A stretch of 64,000 bases of DNA, from assembly GCA_030770545.1 (NCBI GenBank), contig CM061106.1, forward strand, positions 13,875,001-13,939,000. Reading direction: 5' to 3'. Position 1 is the first letter of the stretch, and every line of letters begins with the position of its first letter. Below the pieces are notes generated by a model. The model saw only the letters and a program-made list of their open reading frames with translations, was not told the origin of the DNA and did no database searches. Origin of the DNA: Macropodus opercularis (lineage: Eukaryota > Chordata > Actinopteri > Anabantiformes > Osphronemidae). Position numbers and translations under genes: made by a program. Below are positions 1 to 10,449 of the stretch, piece by piece.

Positions 1-76
1 TTACCCTTGGTGCCTGGGAAGTCTTGCTCCAACCCCCCGGAGAAGACGACCCGGAAGAAGGTGCTGCCGCAGAGCA

Positions 77-728
77 GCGTGAAACCGTTAAGAGGTAAAC
101 GGATGGGGTCCGTGCAGTCTGTCCGGGGGATTCAGTCTGGCGAGGATCTCCCCCCCTCTCGTGGGAGGGGACCTCTGCGTCGGTGCTGGTCCGGCTCTCG
201 TCGGGCGCATTTCCTCCGTGGCGGTGCGCCACGGCCGCCTCCGTGTTGGCTGGGAAAGGCAAAGGCTGGAGCCTGGTGGTCCTCCGTGGCCGTCGGTTCT
301 TGCCTTCTGTCCTTACTTCGCCGCTTCCCCCGGGGTAGTGCTTGAAGTGCTTGCTGCCCCCTCCCTCCCTGCAGGGGGGGACGGGGTCCCTTCGCCCCCG
401 GTGCGACTGTCGACCGGGCTGCGCTGTCAGGCGGCGATGTCGGCTACCCGTCCGACTCGTCTTGAAAGACGGACCAAGGAGTCTAACGCACGCGCGAGTC
501 AAAGGGTCCCCAGAAACCCTGAGGCGCAATGAAAGTGACAACCCCCGGCCGGCACCCGCTGGTCGGGCCCCAGGTGGGATCCCTCGGGCGCACCACCGGC
601 CCGCCTCGCTGGGGAGGTGGAGCCTGAGCGCCCGCGATGGTACCCCGAAAGATGGTGAACTATGCCTGGGCAGGGCGAAGCCAAAGGAAACTCTGGTGGA
701 GGCCTGCAGCGGTCCTGACGTGCAAAAC
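77..728 (+). pseudogene. 28S rRNA gene fragment, copy A
   Basis: Conserved 28S large-subunit rRNA blocks are recognisable on the + strand: GAAACCGTTAAGAGGTAAAC near 90, GTCGGCTACCCGTCCGAC near 438, the block reading 'cttgaaagacggaccaagga' near 462, and GGTGAACTATGCCTGGGCAG near 653, ending at GGTCCTGACGTGC near 712. This is the region around the D2 expansion segment. The similarity stops at about 728, where a normal 28S gene would continue. Conserved bases are altered (AAAGACGG where vertebrates have AAACACGG), so this is probably a non-functional rDNA fragment. The first 75 bases do not look like 28S. Recognition is from memory of vertebrate 28S, not an alignment. Confidence 0.8.
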
Positions 729-946
729 GGAGGATGGGACTTTGTTTTTTTTTGTGAAAATTTCCAGGGGTGGGCCAGTAGCTGGCAGGCAGGGACCCAG
801 GGCAGCAGTAATAAAAACGACAACGTCCCATCCACCAGACTTCCCCGTGGGGAGCGTGGCCTTCTTTTTGGGTTGGATGAGAGAAACTGGCGACAGAGAG
901 CCCTTTTCCATCCTAGTCCAGGCCGTCACTAAGCTCCAGGTCTTTA
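729..946. other. Spacer between 28S fragment and telomere-like run
   Basis: No gene recognised. It contains a T-rich run (about 743-752) and no convincing open frame. It separates the 28S fragment from the first CCCTAA run. Confidence 0.4.
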
Positions 947-963
947 CCCTAACCCTAACCCCT
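947..963 (-). repeat. Short interstitial telomere-like run (CCCTAA)n
   Basis: Reads CCCTAACCCTAACCCC on the + strand, about 2.5 vertebrate telomere units. It abuts the left 50-bp satellite array and has the opposite orientation to the TTAGGG run at 2531. Confidence 0.75.
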
Positions 964-1136
964 CCTGAGCCTCAGGGAACCATAATGACCTGGACGGTTG
1001 TTCAGGGGCCCCTCCTAGGCCTCAGGGAACCATAATGACCCAGGCTGTACTTCAGGGGCCCTTCCTGGGCCTCCGGGAACCATAATGATCCAGACCGTAC
1101 TTCAGGGTCCCCTCAAGGGCCTCAGGGAACCACATT
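964..1136 (-). repeat. 50-bp satellite, left array (about 3.5 units)
   Basis: Each unit carries CTCAGGGAACCATAATGACC followed by a variable stretch and TTCAGGGGCCCCTCCT, with a period of 50 bp. It is the reverse complement of the unit in the right array (2133-2515). The two arrays face each other across a second 28S fragment. Confidence 0.85.
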
Positions 1137-1139
1137 GAT

Positions 1140-1780
1140 GACCGAGACCACGAAGCCCCACATCCTAGCCCAGAACGGAGCACCGAAATCGAGTAAAGAC
1201 AAATCGTTGTGCCAGCAGGCCTGCGTTTCAAATCTTTCAAAGTGCCGGCAAGGAAAGCTCTCTGGACAATGTGTTTTTGTCGCAAAACACTTTTCACAAG
1301 TTTCAGCACCGGACACATGTTTTATGGAGAACCACCCCTCGCGTGCCTGGCTCGACATCCCAGGACGGGGCACAGAAATCGGGTAACTAAAAATTGGCCA
1401 GCGCGGGGTGGGGGACCACCCTCCGCAAGGCCCAACGCACAGGCCCACAGGGTGGCACCGCAGACGGGTTGGAAAAGGCAAAAGGACAGACGCCTGTCAG
1501 CCTGGCTGTCAAATATTTCAAAGTGTCAGCAGGGGAAATTCTCGGGAGAAATTTATTTCCCCTGAAAACACTTGGAAATATTTCCCCACTCAGACGCTTT
1601 TCATTTTATAAGTTCCAGCAGGGGAAAGGAATTTTTTTCCCCTACTTTCCCCTTGGCGCCTCGGTTGCACCTAGAACGCAGAAACACCCTTCGCACAAAA
1701 TCAGAAAGCCAGTTTTCTGAAACTGGGTCGTCCAGAGGAACATTGGCTATCGGGGTCGAGGAAGGCCGCCTCGCAGCGCC
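1140..1780. repeat. Unclassified spacer with a diverged internal duplication
   Basis: Two related stretches, around 1229-1256 (AATCTTTCAAAGTGCCGGCA) and 1509-1536 (AATATTTCAAAGTGTCAGCA), lie about 280 bp apart. A third weaker match lies near 1610. No gene is recognised. It could be rDNA-spacer-like or subtelomeric repeat sequence. Confidence 0.5.
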
Positions 1781-1784
1781 CCTG

Positions 1785-2132
1785 GTCCGGCTCTCGTTGG
1801 GCGCATTTCCCCCGGCCGCCTCCGGGTTGGCTGGGAAAGGCAAAGGCTGGAGCCCGGCGGTCCTCCGTGGCCGTCGGTTCTCGCCCTCTGTCCTTACTTC
1901 GCCGCTTTCCCCGGGGTAGTGCTTGAAGTGCTTTCAGTCCCGGGGGGGGGGACGGGGTCCCCTCGCCCCTGGTGTGACTGTCGACCGGGCCGCACTGTCA
2001 GGCAGCGATGTCGGCTACCCGTCCGACCCGTCTTGAAACACGGACCAAGGAGTCTAACACACACGCGAGTCAAAGGGTCCCCAAAAACCCTGAGGCGCAA
2101 TGAAAGTGACAACCCCCCAGGTGGGATCCCTG
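1785..2132 (+). pseudogene. 28S rRNA gene fragment, copy B
   Basis: This is a second, shorter copy of the D2-region 28S sequence in the same orientation as copy A. It starts at GGTCCGGCTCTCGTTGGGCG, keeps CTTGAAACACGGACCAAGGA near 2030 and ends near GGTGGGATCCCTGA. Between about 1785 and 2110 it parallels 190-545 of copy A with many substitutions and small indels, so the two copies are old relatives, not a recent duplication. Its right edge runs directly into the 50-bp satellite. Confidence 0.8.
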
Positions 2133-2515
2133 AGCACCTGGAGGGGCCCCCAAAGTGCCGCCTGGGCCATTTTGGTTCCCTGAGGCCCAGGAGGGGTCCC
2201 TGAAGTACGTTCTGGGCTATTATGGTTCCCTGAGGCCCAGTAGGGCCCCCTGAAGTCCCACCTATGCGACTATGGTTCCCTGAGGCGCAGTAGGGGCCCC
2301 TGAAGTACAGCCTGGGCCATTATGGTTTTCTGAGGCCCGGTAGTGGCCCCTGAAGTACAGCTTGGGCCATTATGGTTCCCTGAGGCCCAGTAGGGCCCCC
2401 TGAAGTCCCGCCTATGCCACTATGGTTCCCTGAGGCGCAGGAGGGGCCCCTGAAGTACAGCCTGGGTCATTATGGTTCCCTGAGGCTCAGGACGGGTTAG
2501 GGGCCCCCGAAGTCC
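2133..2515 (+). repeat. 50-bp satellite, right array (about 7.5 units)
   Basis: The unit is GGTTCCCTGAGGCCCAGTAG followed by GGCCCCTGAAGTACAGCCTG and GGCCATTAT, giving 50 bp. Units alternate between a type with GTACAGCCTGGGCC and a type with GTCCCGCCTATGCC, hinting at a higher-order pattern. Confidence 0.85.
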
Positions 2516-2530
2516 CGCCTTGGTCAATAT

Positions 2531-2550
2531 GGGTTAGGGTTAGGGGTTAG
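2531..2550 (+). repeat. Short interstitial telomere-like run (TTAGGG)n
   Basis: Reads GGGTTAGGGTTAGGGGTTAG. It closes the right satellite array as the mirror image of the CCCTAA run at 947. Confidence 0.75.
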
Positions 2551-2626
2551 TTTCCCAGGGTATTTTGGTGGTTAGGTGTACTACAAGTGGTGCCCAGTGC
2601 GGTAACGCAAAGTCACTCACGCGCGC

Positions 2627-2815
2627 GCACGCAGACAGGAGTTTGTAATGGGTGCGTGGCACTGCCTCTGGGGTGTCAAGGCCCCCGACCTCCCGTTTCA
2701 CAATTGTCATTCACTACCATAAGGAGATAAAAACACACACACTTTCACTCGTGGTGTTGTAAATGGGTGGGCTCTCTCTCAATTTTTTTAATTGAAGGCT
2801 GCACAAGGGTTAAGT
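2627..2815. repeat. Dispersed repeat family D, copy 1
   Basis: Shares AGGAGTTTG near the left, ACACACACTTTCACTCGTGG in the middle and GGCTGCACAAGGGTTAA at the right with copies near 26345, 27390 and 30178. No coding capacity or terminal structure is clear. The class is unknown. Confidence 0.6.
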
Positions 2816-3500
2816 CTGAGCAGAGAATTAAGAACTTTAAGTGGCTCCGCCAGCGCAGTGACCCCTCCTCTCTCTCACACACATACATAGGCACACAGAC
2901 ACACACACACATCCACTTAGCTATCACCGCAAGACCTGACACATTAGGATAGTAGTCCCTTATTATCATTAATGCTTTAATTTGTGATGTTGCTTGTTTC
3001 TGATTAATTGTTTATCATCATCAATATTGTTTAGATAATAAAGTTATAGCTTAATTAGTCATTGTCTGTGATTATTGGTATATGGTTTGCAACACTAGCT
3101 GATCTCACGGCTGTGGCTCGGAATTCGCGCTTCACTATTTGCTAAATTAACTAATATTATTTAATATTGGGTAATTATTAATACTTTTAATTGAGACTGT
3201 GCTTTTTACAACTTGGTTATTGGTCCCTGGAAACAGCGTGGTGCCACATAATTCATTTGATATTTCACTTCTAATCTTAATTAATTAATTTATCAATGAT
3301 AAATTTAGCTAATAACCAAGATTGGTAAACTCTAAATTATAGATATTATTATCATAATTTATGCTCCTTTGTTCCCCAACATCACGTCCTCTTAAACAGA
3401 GTTTAGTTAATTAAATGTGTGGTTTGAAAGTTGCTGAGACTTGAATGATGAGTAATGATGATGCTTAATCTTCCTGCAGATTAACAGTGTTTATGTTTTT
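2816..3500. other. AT-rich intergenic sequence
   Basis: No gene recognised. A short CA-rich stretch lies around 2876-2912. It could hold an untranslated exon of the following PYD gene, because an acceptor-like CCAG precedes that gene's start codon. Confidence 0.4.
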
Positions 3501-3515
3501 GACCAGGTTTTCACA

Positions 3516-4049
3516 ATGACAGCACACAACCTTCTGATGGTGCTGGAAGAATTGGTAGACAATGACTTTGAGACGTTCAGATTTCATCTAAATCAGAGTG
3601 AAAGCCTCTCAGGCCACCAGACCATCCCAAGATCATCACTGGACAAAGCAACAAGAACAAGAACAGTGGACCTGATGCTACAGACCTACACACATGATGC
3701 TGTGAAGGTGACCATCATCATCTTAGAGAAGATGAACAGGAAGGATCTGATGAAACGTTTGGGAGCAGAAGGTGAGATACAGCAACACAACAGACATGAA
3801 CGTCCCTCCAGTCTGAGACATGCATCATGTCATCAGTCAGAACTAGAAGCAGCTGCAGCACCTTTCAGCAGAGCTCAGTGCTACTGGACTATTTCACCAC
3901 GTGAACAGAGCTAAAACACACAGAGTGGGTTGAAACACGTTGGTTCTGTTCTGATTACAGACAGAAAACCTCCAGAGCTGCCTGGTGACCTGAAAAGGAA
4001 GCAAGATGAAATTGAGGACCCTTTCTCAAAACCCTTGATGCAAAATTAA
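3516..4049 (+). CDS. Pyrin-domain (PYD-only) protein, two exons
   Basis: Exon 1 (3516-3771) starts MTAHNLLMVLEELVDNDFE and encodes an 85-residue six-helix pyrin (DAPIN) domain of the type found at the N terminus of fish NLR and ASC proteins, a death-fold module for homotypic binding in inflammasome-type signalling. It ends at a clear donor, AGAAG|GTGAGA, in phase 1. Exon 2 (3961-4049) follows an acceptor TGATTACAG and joins in frame to give a short basic/acidic tail and a TAA stop, 114 residues in all. An acceptor-like CCAG lies just before the ATG, so a 5' untranslated exon is likely. No NACHT domain follows on this strand: a BEL element begins within 1 kb. It is therefore a PYD-only regulator-like gene or the surviving 5' end of a larger NLR gene. 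The domain call is firm. The two-exon model is inferred from splice sites. Confidence 0.75.
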
Positions 4050-4480
4050 ACAAACAGACATCTCGCATAAAATAATGAAATAATCTTTCCCTTTAAGATG
4101 AAAGAATGGTATTTTTGAGGAGAGTTAAATGGTCTTTAGACAGACACAAAATGTTTAATGTTCCACAAAAAGAAAGTTCTTTAGTGAAGACTGTGTTCAG
4201 AGTTAAAACAGTGAATTGGAAATCTTGTTTGTAAGCCGCATCATCTTATTCCTTAAAAATAAAAGACTTATTCATATACAGCTCTTGGAGAAAAAAAAAC
4301 TGAAAACACACTTTTTAGACAGACAAGAAATGTTGCATGTTTAAAACAAAGTTCTTATAATGTTTAGTGTAGAATGTGTTCAGAGTTAAAATAATGAAAT
4401 GCACTCAGAGATACTCACGTCCACAGAGGACGGTTGTGGACTGTGCAGTTTGTGTAGTGTGCGTGCATATAAAGTGAGTA
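4050..4480. repeat. Intergenic with diverged tandem duplication
   Basis: A segment near 4127-4208 (TTTAGACAGACACAAAATG ... GTTCAGAGTTAAAACAGTGAA) recurs diverged at about 4314-4399, a period of about 187 bp. No gene is seen. Confidence 0.5.
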
Positions 4481-5016
4481 TGACATTACTATCATTAGTT
4501 TGCACCACAGATACACTTATAGCTGCACTGAACACATTTGTTGGTGTAGTTCAAGTATTAACGATATTTACTAATGGTTCGCTAATAGCAGCAGGCTTCC
4601 AGTTATGTAGCTTAGCTTTGTTCGTTGTTCTATCGTTTCCTCCATTCTGTGTGTATGTTTATTGTGCACTTCTCCTTATATAGACCTGCTTAGTTCATCA
4701 TGCGTATGCCATATTCTTGGCGCAGTTTACACATGTATGTTAGATATGTAGCCGTGTTTTCTCTGTACATAATTTATGCTGACTGTGCATGTGGCCCAAG
4801 CATGGCCAAACCTGGGTGTTATGATATTGAGTGTTCTGTATTTCTTACTGTTCTAGAACCACACACATATACAAGGCACAAGGTAAGTCAAGTATTAAAC
4901 CTCCTGAACAATGATTGTCTCTATCTCATCTTTGACCGGATGCCTGTGGTGGTTCCCTTATCGCAAAACTATCCATCTTATAGAGGAATTCAACAATTGG
5001 TCTTTTGAGCCGGAGG
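4480..5016 (+). promoter_or_regulatory. Candidate 5' LTR/leader of the BEL/Pao element
   Basis: This is the sequence immediately upstream of the BEL/Pao reading frame. It contains a TATATAG motif near 4679 and no cellular gene. Its left boundary and any primer-binding site could not be fixed, because no matching 3' LTR survives in the window. Assignment rests only on position. Confidence 0.3.
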
Positions 5017-8000
5017 ATGGAAGTATCACGGGAAGAGGAACAACAACGTTCAGGGACAAGGCTTGGGGATGAGCAGTATGAATCAGAACCTGGATCTGTG
5101 GCTAGAGAGGCAGATGTCATACCCTGCCGACAGACACGGCTACCGAGTTACCTGGCAGATTATGACCTCACAGGTGCCATCCACAGCAGGTTGCCATCCT
5201 CTTCAATGCCGCCTTCCCTCTTGGATTCAGCAGAAGATGCTATAAGGCCTCACCTCCCTTATGCAACATCCAGCTTTATTCCAATATCAGTGAGACACCA
5301 AAGCGTTTCCAGAGAGTATGACCTTTATCATGAGGCACTAAGCCAGAGGCCCGACTCAGTTCCATCTCTGCTGGCTGAGTTACAGAGGGCCAAGCGGCAC
5401 TATACAGAAGAACGTCGCCAAGCTCTTATCTTGGAGAGAGAGAATAAGGCCTTACGGTGCCAGTTCCACCAACACTCTGAGACGGTGAGGAAGTTGCAGG
5501 AATTAGAAAGGGAAAGGGAGGCACTACAAGAGCGAGTCAGACAGCTGGAGAGGACCAGTCAGAACACTCCCAGAGATCTTCCTTCAACCAGAGGCAGCTA
5601 CTGTAGTGCTGAAGTAAGACAGAATCCTGACCCTTATTTCATAGCTGACCTTGAAGAAAGACTTAGGCGTCTGGAGATGAGGACTGAGCACCTTAGCGAC
5701 ATCCCATGTAGCAGTCATGGGGCACCAAATCGTTATGCACACCGTCACTCCCCTACTCACTACGCAGATCACTGGAGCCCGGAGGGCGTTTTGCCGCGTC
5801 ATGTCCCTCCACAGCATAGACCCTTACAACACGGGCCAGAGCATGCAGCGTCTGCTGGCCAGGAAAAGATATACAGGGGACCAACTCCAACAATACCAGA
5901 CTTTGTCCATCCTGACGCCAGGGAGTTCTCTCGTTTGAGGATTGCTTTAGAAAACCTCTTACCAGCTGATGCGACTGAGAGGTTTAAATTTCAGATCCTC
6001 ACTGATCACTTGAAATTGGAGGAAGCTCTTCTCATTGCAGATTTATACTGTAACTCTGTGTACCCCTTCACAGACACCATGGCTGCTTTGAACAGACAAT
6101 ATGGGCAACCTCATCAGCTGGCCCTACAAAGGATAGCAGAACTTATGGACAGATCAGACATTACCAGTGGTGATGTAAAGGCCTTAAAAATGTTTGCACT
6201 GAATGTGCGCTCACTGGTGAGCATGTTACAACAGCTGGGCGGGAAAGGTCAAATTGAGCTTGAATGTGGTTCACATGTCACCAGGTTGCTAGAGAAACTG
6301 CCTCAGGACCTCAGAGCAAGCTTCAGAAGATTCATCCATCCTCTGCAGGTTCCTATACCGACACTGCTCGATCTTTCAGAATGGTTAGAGTATGAAATGC
6401 AAGCCCACGAAGATACCAATATGGTAAACACCCACCATCACCAAGGAGCACTGAAGGAAGTGAAGGAGCTGCGCAGAGACACCAAACCCATGACTAAGTC
6501 AGCTAATATCCTCATCAGCACAGAGAAGCCAGCAGGCAGTGGCCTCCATGAGCACTCCTCGCTGATAGCTGGATCTAAGCCTAAGGAGAAGAAGAAGGAA
6601 TACTGTCCATACTGTAATAATAATGATGACTACTTAAATGGCTGTTCAAATTTCAAGCAGCTCACCAGAGATCAGAAGAAGAAGTGGATACGAGATAACC
6701 GCCGCTGCTGGCGTTGTGGACGAGGACACCAGGCTGCAAGATGCACACTGAAATCTCCCTGCAGAACCTGCAACCGTAGACATCTGCTTGTCCTCCACGA
6801 TGTCAATGACAAGATTATGGACCAGGTGAAAGAGAGCGCCTCAGAGACTAGTCCTCCTGATAATTCATGCTTCATGAATACTATGGGAGAAACACTCTAT
6901 GTAGATCGACCAGCTGTTAACAGGAAGGTTCTGCTTAAAATAAGCAAGGTTCTCTTGAGGAACGGTGATAAAAGCCTGGAGACTTATGCTATTCTGGATG
7001 ATGGCTCAGAACGAAGCATCCTACTGCACTCAGCCACCAAGCAGCTTGGGTTAACAGGTCATCCGGAAAGCCTACAACTTTGTACTGTAAATAGAGAACT
7101 GAACGTCCTACATGGCGCATCTGTGTCATTCACCCTATCCCCTGCCACCCAGCCCTACAAAGTATTCAAAATCCACAATGCCTTTACCGCTGAAACGCTG
7201 AACCTGGCTGAACACACTCACCCAGTTGCTGCTTTGCAGCAGAAGTACCACCACCTACGAGATTTACCCCTCCAGGAAATCACTGTAGCTCATCCTCTGC
7301 TTCTCATTGGGTCAGATTATCCGCACCTGTTAACACCCATTGAGCCAGTTCGCCTTGGTCCCACGGGAGGGCCTGCTGCAATCAGGACTCATCTTGGATG
7401 GACACTTCAGGGTCCAGCATATGAGGTTAAGCACAGACTATCATCCACACAGTGCCTCTTCACATCTACTCCATCCCCGTCAGCTGATCTGTACAGAGGT
7501 GTGGAGAAACTGTGGAAGGTGGATGTACTGCCATACAGGAGTACAAAGGTGATTACACGGTCCAGACGGGATGAAGAGGCCATGGATCTGCTCCAATCCA
7601 AGACCGTTAGGGTTGACATTAATGGAATACATCGATATGCAACACCCATGTTGCGAGTTAAGTCCATGGGTGTATTGCATGCTCCTAAGGACACAACCTT
7701 ATTGCTGTTGAGAAATATTGAAAGGCCACTCGATAAGGATCCAGAACAGGCACCAGCATATCAGGCTGAAATAACCAACCTCCAGGAATCTGGTTATGTA
7801 GTGAAGCTGAGACCCAAAGAAGTGGAGAAGACAAAGGATGCCTGGTATGTACCACACCACATGGTACAGCATAATGGGAAGAACAGGGTGGTTTTCAATT
7901 GTTCTTTCCAGTATCGTGGTAATAATCTGAACAAGCTGCTCCTGCCAGGTCCCACCTCTGGACCATCCCTGCTGCCAGTCTTATTAAGGTTTCGACAACA

Positions 8001-9501
8001 CAGAGTTGCCATCAGCAGTGATATACGTGGAATGTTTCATCAGGTGCTGTTGCTCGCAGAAGACAGACCTCTGTTCAGGTTGCTCTGGCGAGATATGAAG
8101 AGAGATGTACCACCTTCAGTTTACGAGTGGAGGGTTTTACTGTTTGGGACCACATGCAGTCTATGCTGCGCGATATATGCTCTGCAAAGACACGTCAGCG
8201 ACCACACTGAAGCCAATGACCATGTACGTGAGTGCGTTGAAAAGCCACTCTATGTGGACAATTGTTTGCACAGTCTTTCCTCCGAAGAAGAAGCAAAGGA
8301 ATTTGTGGTGAAGCTACGAGACCTGCTAACCGGACCTGGAGGTTTTGATCTGCGTCAGTGGGCCAGTAACGTTCCTTCCACCATCAGCCACCTCCCATCT
8401 GATATTATATCAAACAGTTGTGAGTTTTGGCTTACTGACACATCTTCAAACCAACCAGAGTCTACACTGGGTTTGAAGTGGCCTTGTCAGTCTGACACAT
8501 TACATTACAAACCTCGAGCAACAGACACCACTGTTACTACCATGTGTAGCATTTACCAGACATTGGCCAGCCAATATGACCCTTTAGCGTACATCTCCCC
8601 ATACAAAGCCAGGGCAAAGGTAATAGTGCAACGTCTTTGGAGAAACAGGGAATGGGATGATCCTCAACTACCCACAGATTTGTTGCAGGCCTGGCAGACA
8701 TGGGAGAGTGAGCTTCCTACCCTTTCAACCATCTCGCTTCCTAGGTGTTACACCAGCTCAGAGTTGGACCATCCACATAGCGTGAAGGATATTCCTGTTT
8801 TCTGTGATGCATCCAAGAACGCATATGCTTCTGTGGCTTACTTGAGAACCAAGGGGCCTCACGGGCACGTTGAAGTGGCTTTAATTGCTGCACGGTCTAG
8901 AGTTGCTCCAAAGAATCAACAGTCAATTCCCCGCTCATAGTTATGTGCTGCATTGACTGGTGCCCAGTTAGCGGATATGCTGAAGACTGAGTTCAGCATC
9001 CCAATCTGCTCTACCACCCTATGGTCAGACTCCACCACTGTTCTGACATGGATTCAGTCTGAATCCTGTCGTTTCAAAGTATTTGTAGGCACCAGAGCTG
9101 CAGAAATCCAGGAGTTAACAGACTCACAGAGCTGGCGGTACGTTGACTCAAAGAGTAATCCAGCCGACAACATCACGCAAGGAAAATCGCTAGCAGAGTT
9201 AGCACAGCCAAGCAGGTGGAATAAAGGTCCATCATTCCTGCAGGCATCGCCGGACACTTGGCCCCAGTCTCCCTCTATGCCTGCAATAGCAGAAGTGAAT
9301 GAGCTAAGGAACACTGCATTCTGTGGTTTATCGGCCATGGCCATAGACCAAACCCTCCCTGATGTCAAGCAGTTTCACCGCTATAAAGACTTTCTAGATG
9401 CGGTAGCTCGTCGACTTCATGGGGCGGCTGATGAGACAGAACCTCTGTCAGCGGAGGATTTTCAACGTTTTCAAAGTCCAGCGAGAAAGCTTCCCTGCTG
9501 A
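5017..9501 (+). pseudogene. BEL/Pao retrotransposon gag-pol, interrupted
   Basis: A single long frame opens near the first ATG at 5017 and runs to 9501, broken once by an in-frame TAG at 8938-8940. Order of domains: coiled-coil region (about residues 110-180), DUF1759-type gag domain (about 300-470), cysteine-rich zinc knuckles (CPYC and CWRCGRGHQAARC, about 530-600), an aspartic protease with DDGS in place of the usual D-T/S-G (about 658), an A17-type region, then reverse transcriptase with ISSDIRGMFHQV and the catalytic box as YVDN (about 1078; YVDD is usual). RNase H sequence follows and continues past the TAG. The frame is lost again near 9470-9500, where related sequence continues in another frame. 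The element resembles vertebrate BEL/Pao copies. The nonsense codon, the YVDN box and the downstream damage mean it is dead. Confidence 0.88.
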
Positions 9502-9567
9502 AGTAGCACATCTTAGGTGCTGGATGAACAGTACCTTCAACAAGCCATCTGCTACCATTAGCACCAA

Positions 9568-9795
9568 AGTCAAGTCAAAGCGTTTATTGTCATATGTGCA
9601 TTGGAAAGCAAGTTTCCCTGTACAATGAAATTCTTACTTTGCTGTCCACAGTAAATGCCGAAGAAATTAGTAATAAAAGTAAGCATAATTGTATATATAC
9701 ACTTTAAGAGTAAAAATAAAATAAAATACAAACTGTGTAGTAATAAAACAAATTGTGTAGTAATAAAACTCAGAGAGTGAATTCAGACGAAGTGG
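9568..9795. mobile_element. Short non-autonomous insertion (SINE-like) in the BEL element
   Basis: Between the RNase H and integrase parts of the BEL element lies an AT-rich segment that starts TCAAGTCAAAGCGTTTATTG, contains GTACAATGAAATTCTTACTT and ends in short AATAAAACAAATTGTGTAGT repeats. It interrupts the coding sequence. Exact ends and class are uncertain. Confidence 0.45.
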
Positions 9796-10445
9796 CTCAC
9801 TTGACATACAGACTGTTCACCCTGTAGTCTTGGGTCCCCGTAATCCCAGTACAAGGTTGATCATAGAGGATTTCGACACTAGACTAGACTAGACTAGACT
9901 GCACCATCGTGGACCAAAAAGGGTGTTTTCAGAGGTCAGACGGAGATATTGGATCATTAAGGGAAGACAGGCTATCCGGAAATACCAGCACAAATGTCAA
10001 GGCTGTCATAAGTGGAGAGGGAAACCTCAGATACCCAGGATGGCTGATCCACCACCATCCAGACTTCGCTTATTTAAACCTGCATTTCATTCGACGGGTA
10101 TTGACTGCTTCGGCACGTATCTTACTAAAGTTGCACGGCATGAGAAGAGGTGGGGTATTGTTTTTAAGTGCCTGACTACTAGAGCCACTCATCTTGATCT
10201 CCTCAACAATATGGATATGGACTCCTTTATTATGGCACTGAGACGCTTCATTGCTCGTCGAGGAAAAACTGGCTGATATCTACTCAGACCAGGGAACAAA
10301 TTTCAGAGGGGGTGAACGGGAGCTTCAAGAGACCTTTGCTGACCTCAGCCCTTAACTTCAGGAACAGCTTGCCCACCAACAGATTCACTTCATCTTCAAC
10401 CCCCCAGGTGCCCCTCATTTTGGGAGGTGCTGGGAGAGAGAAATA
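9796..10445 (+). pseudogene. BEL/Pao integrase remnant
   Basis: Integrase zinc-finger and catalytic-core sequence continues here (CQGCHKWRGKP, IDCFGTYL, LTTRATHLDL), open from about 9923 to 10276. The frame then shifts near 10263, and YSDQGTNFRGG follows in another frame, then PHFGGCWERE around 10413-10440. Inside the zinc-finger region a TAGAC pentamer is repeated four times (9885-9904). In this frame the extra units bring in a TAG. The element ends abruptly around 10445, where LINE sequence takes over, so the C-terminal domain and 3' LTR are missing. Confidence 0.8.
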
Positions 10446-10449
10446 CGTT

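Noticed and set aside
7..1035. Several overlapping long open frames on both strands
   Set aside because: They lie in 28S rDNA-like, GC-rich sequence and overlap each other on both strands; conserved rRNA blocks explain them.
4399..5008. Two hydrophobic open frames before the BEL element
   Set aside because: They have no family resemblance, lie in the likely LTR/leader, and have an amino-acid composition typical of AT-rich translation.
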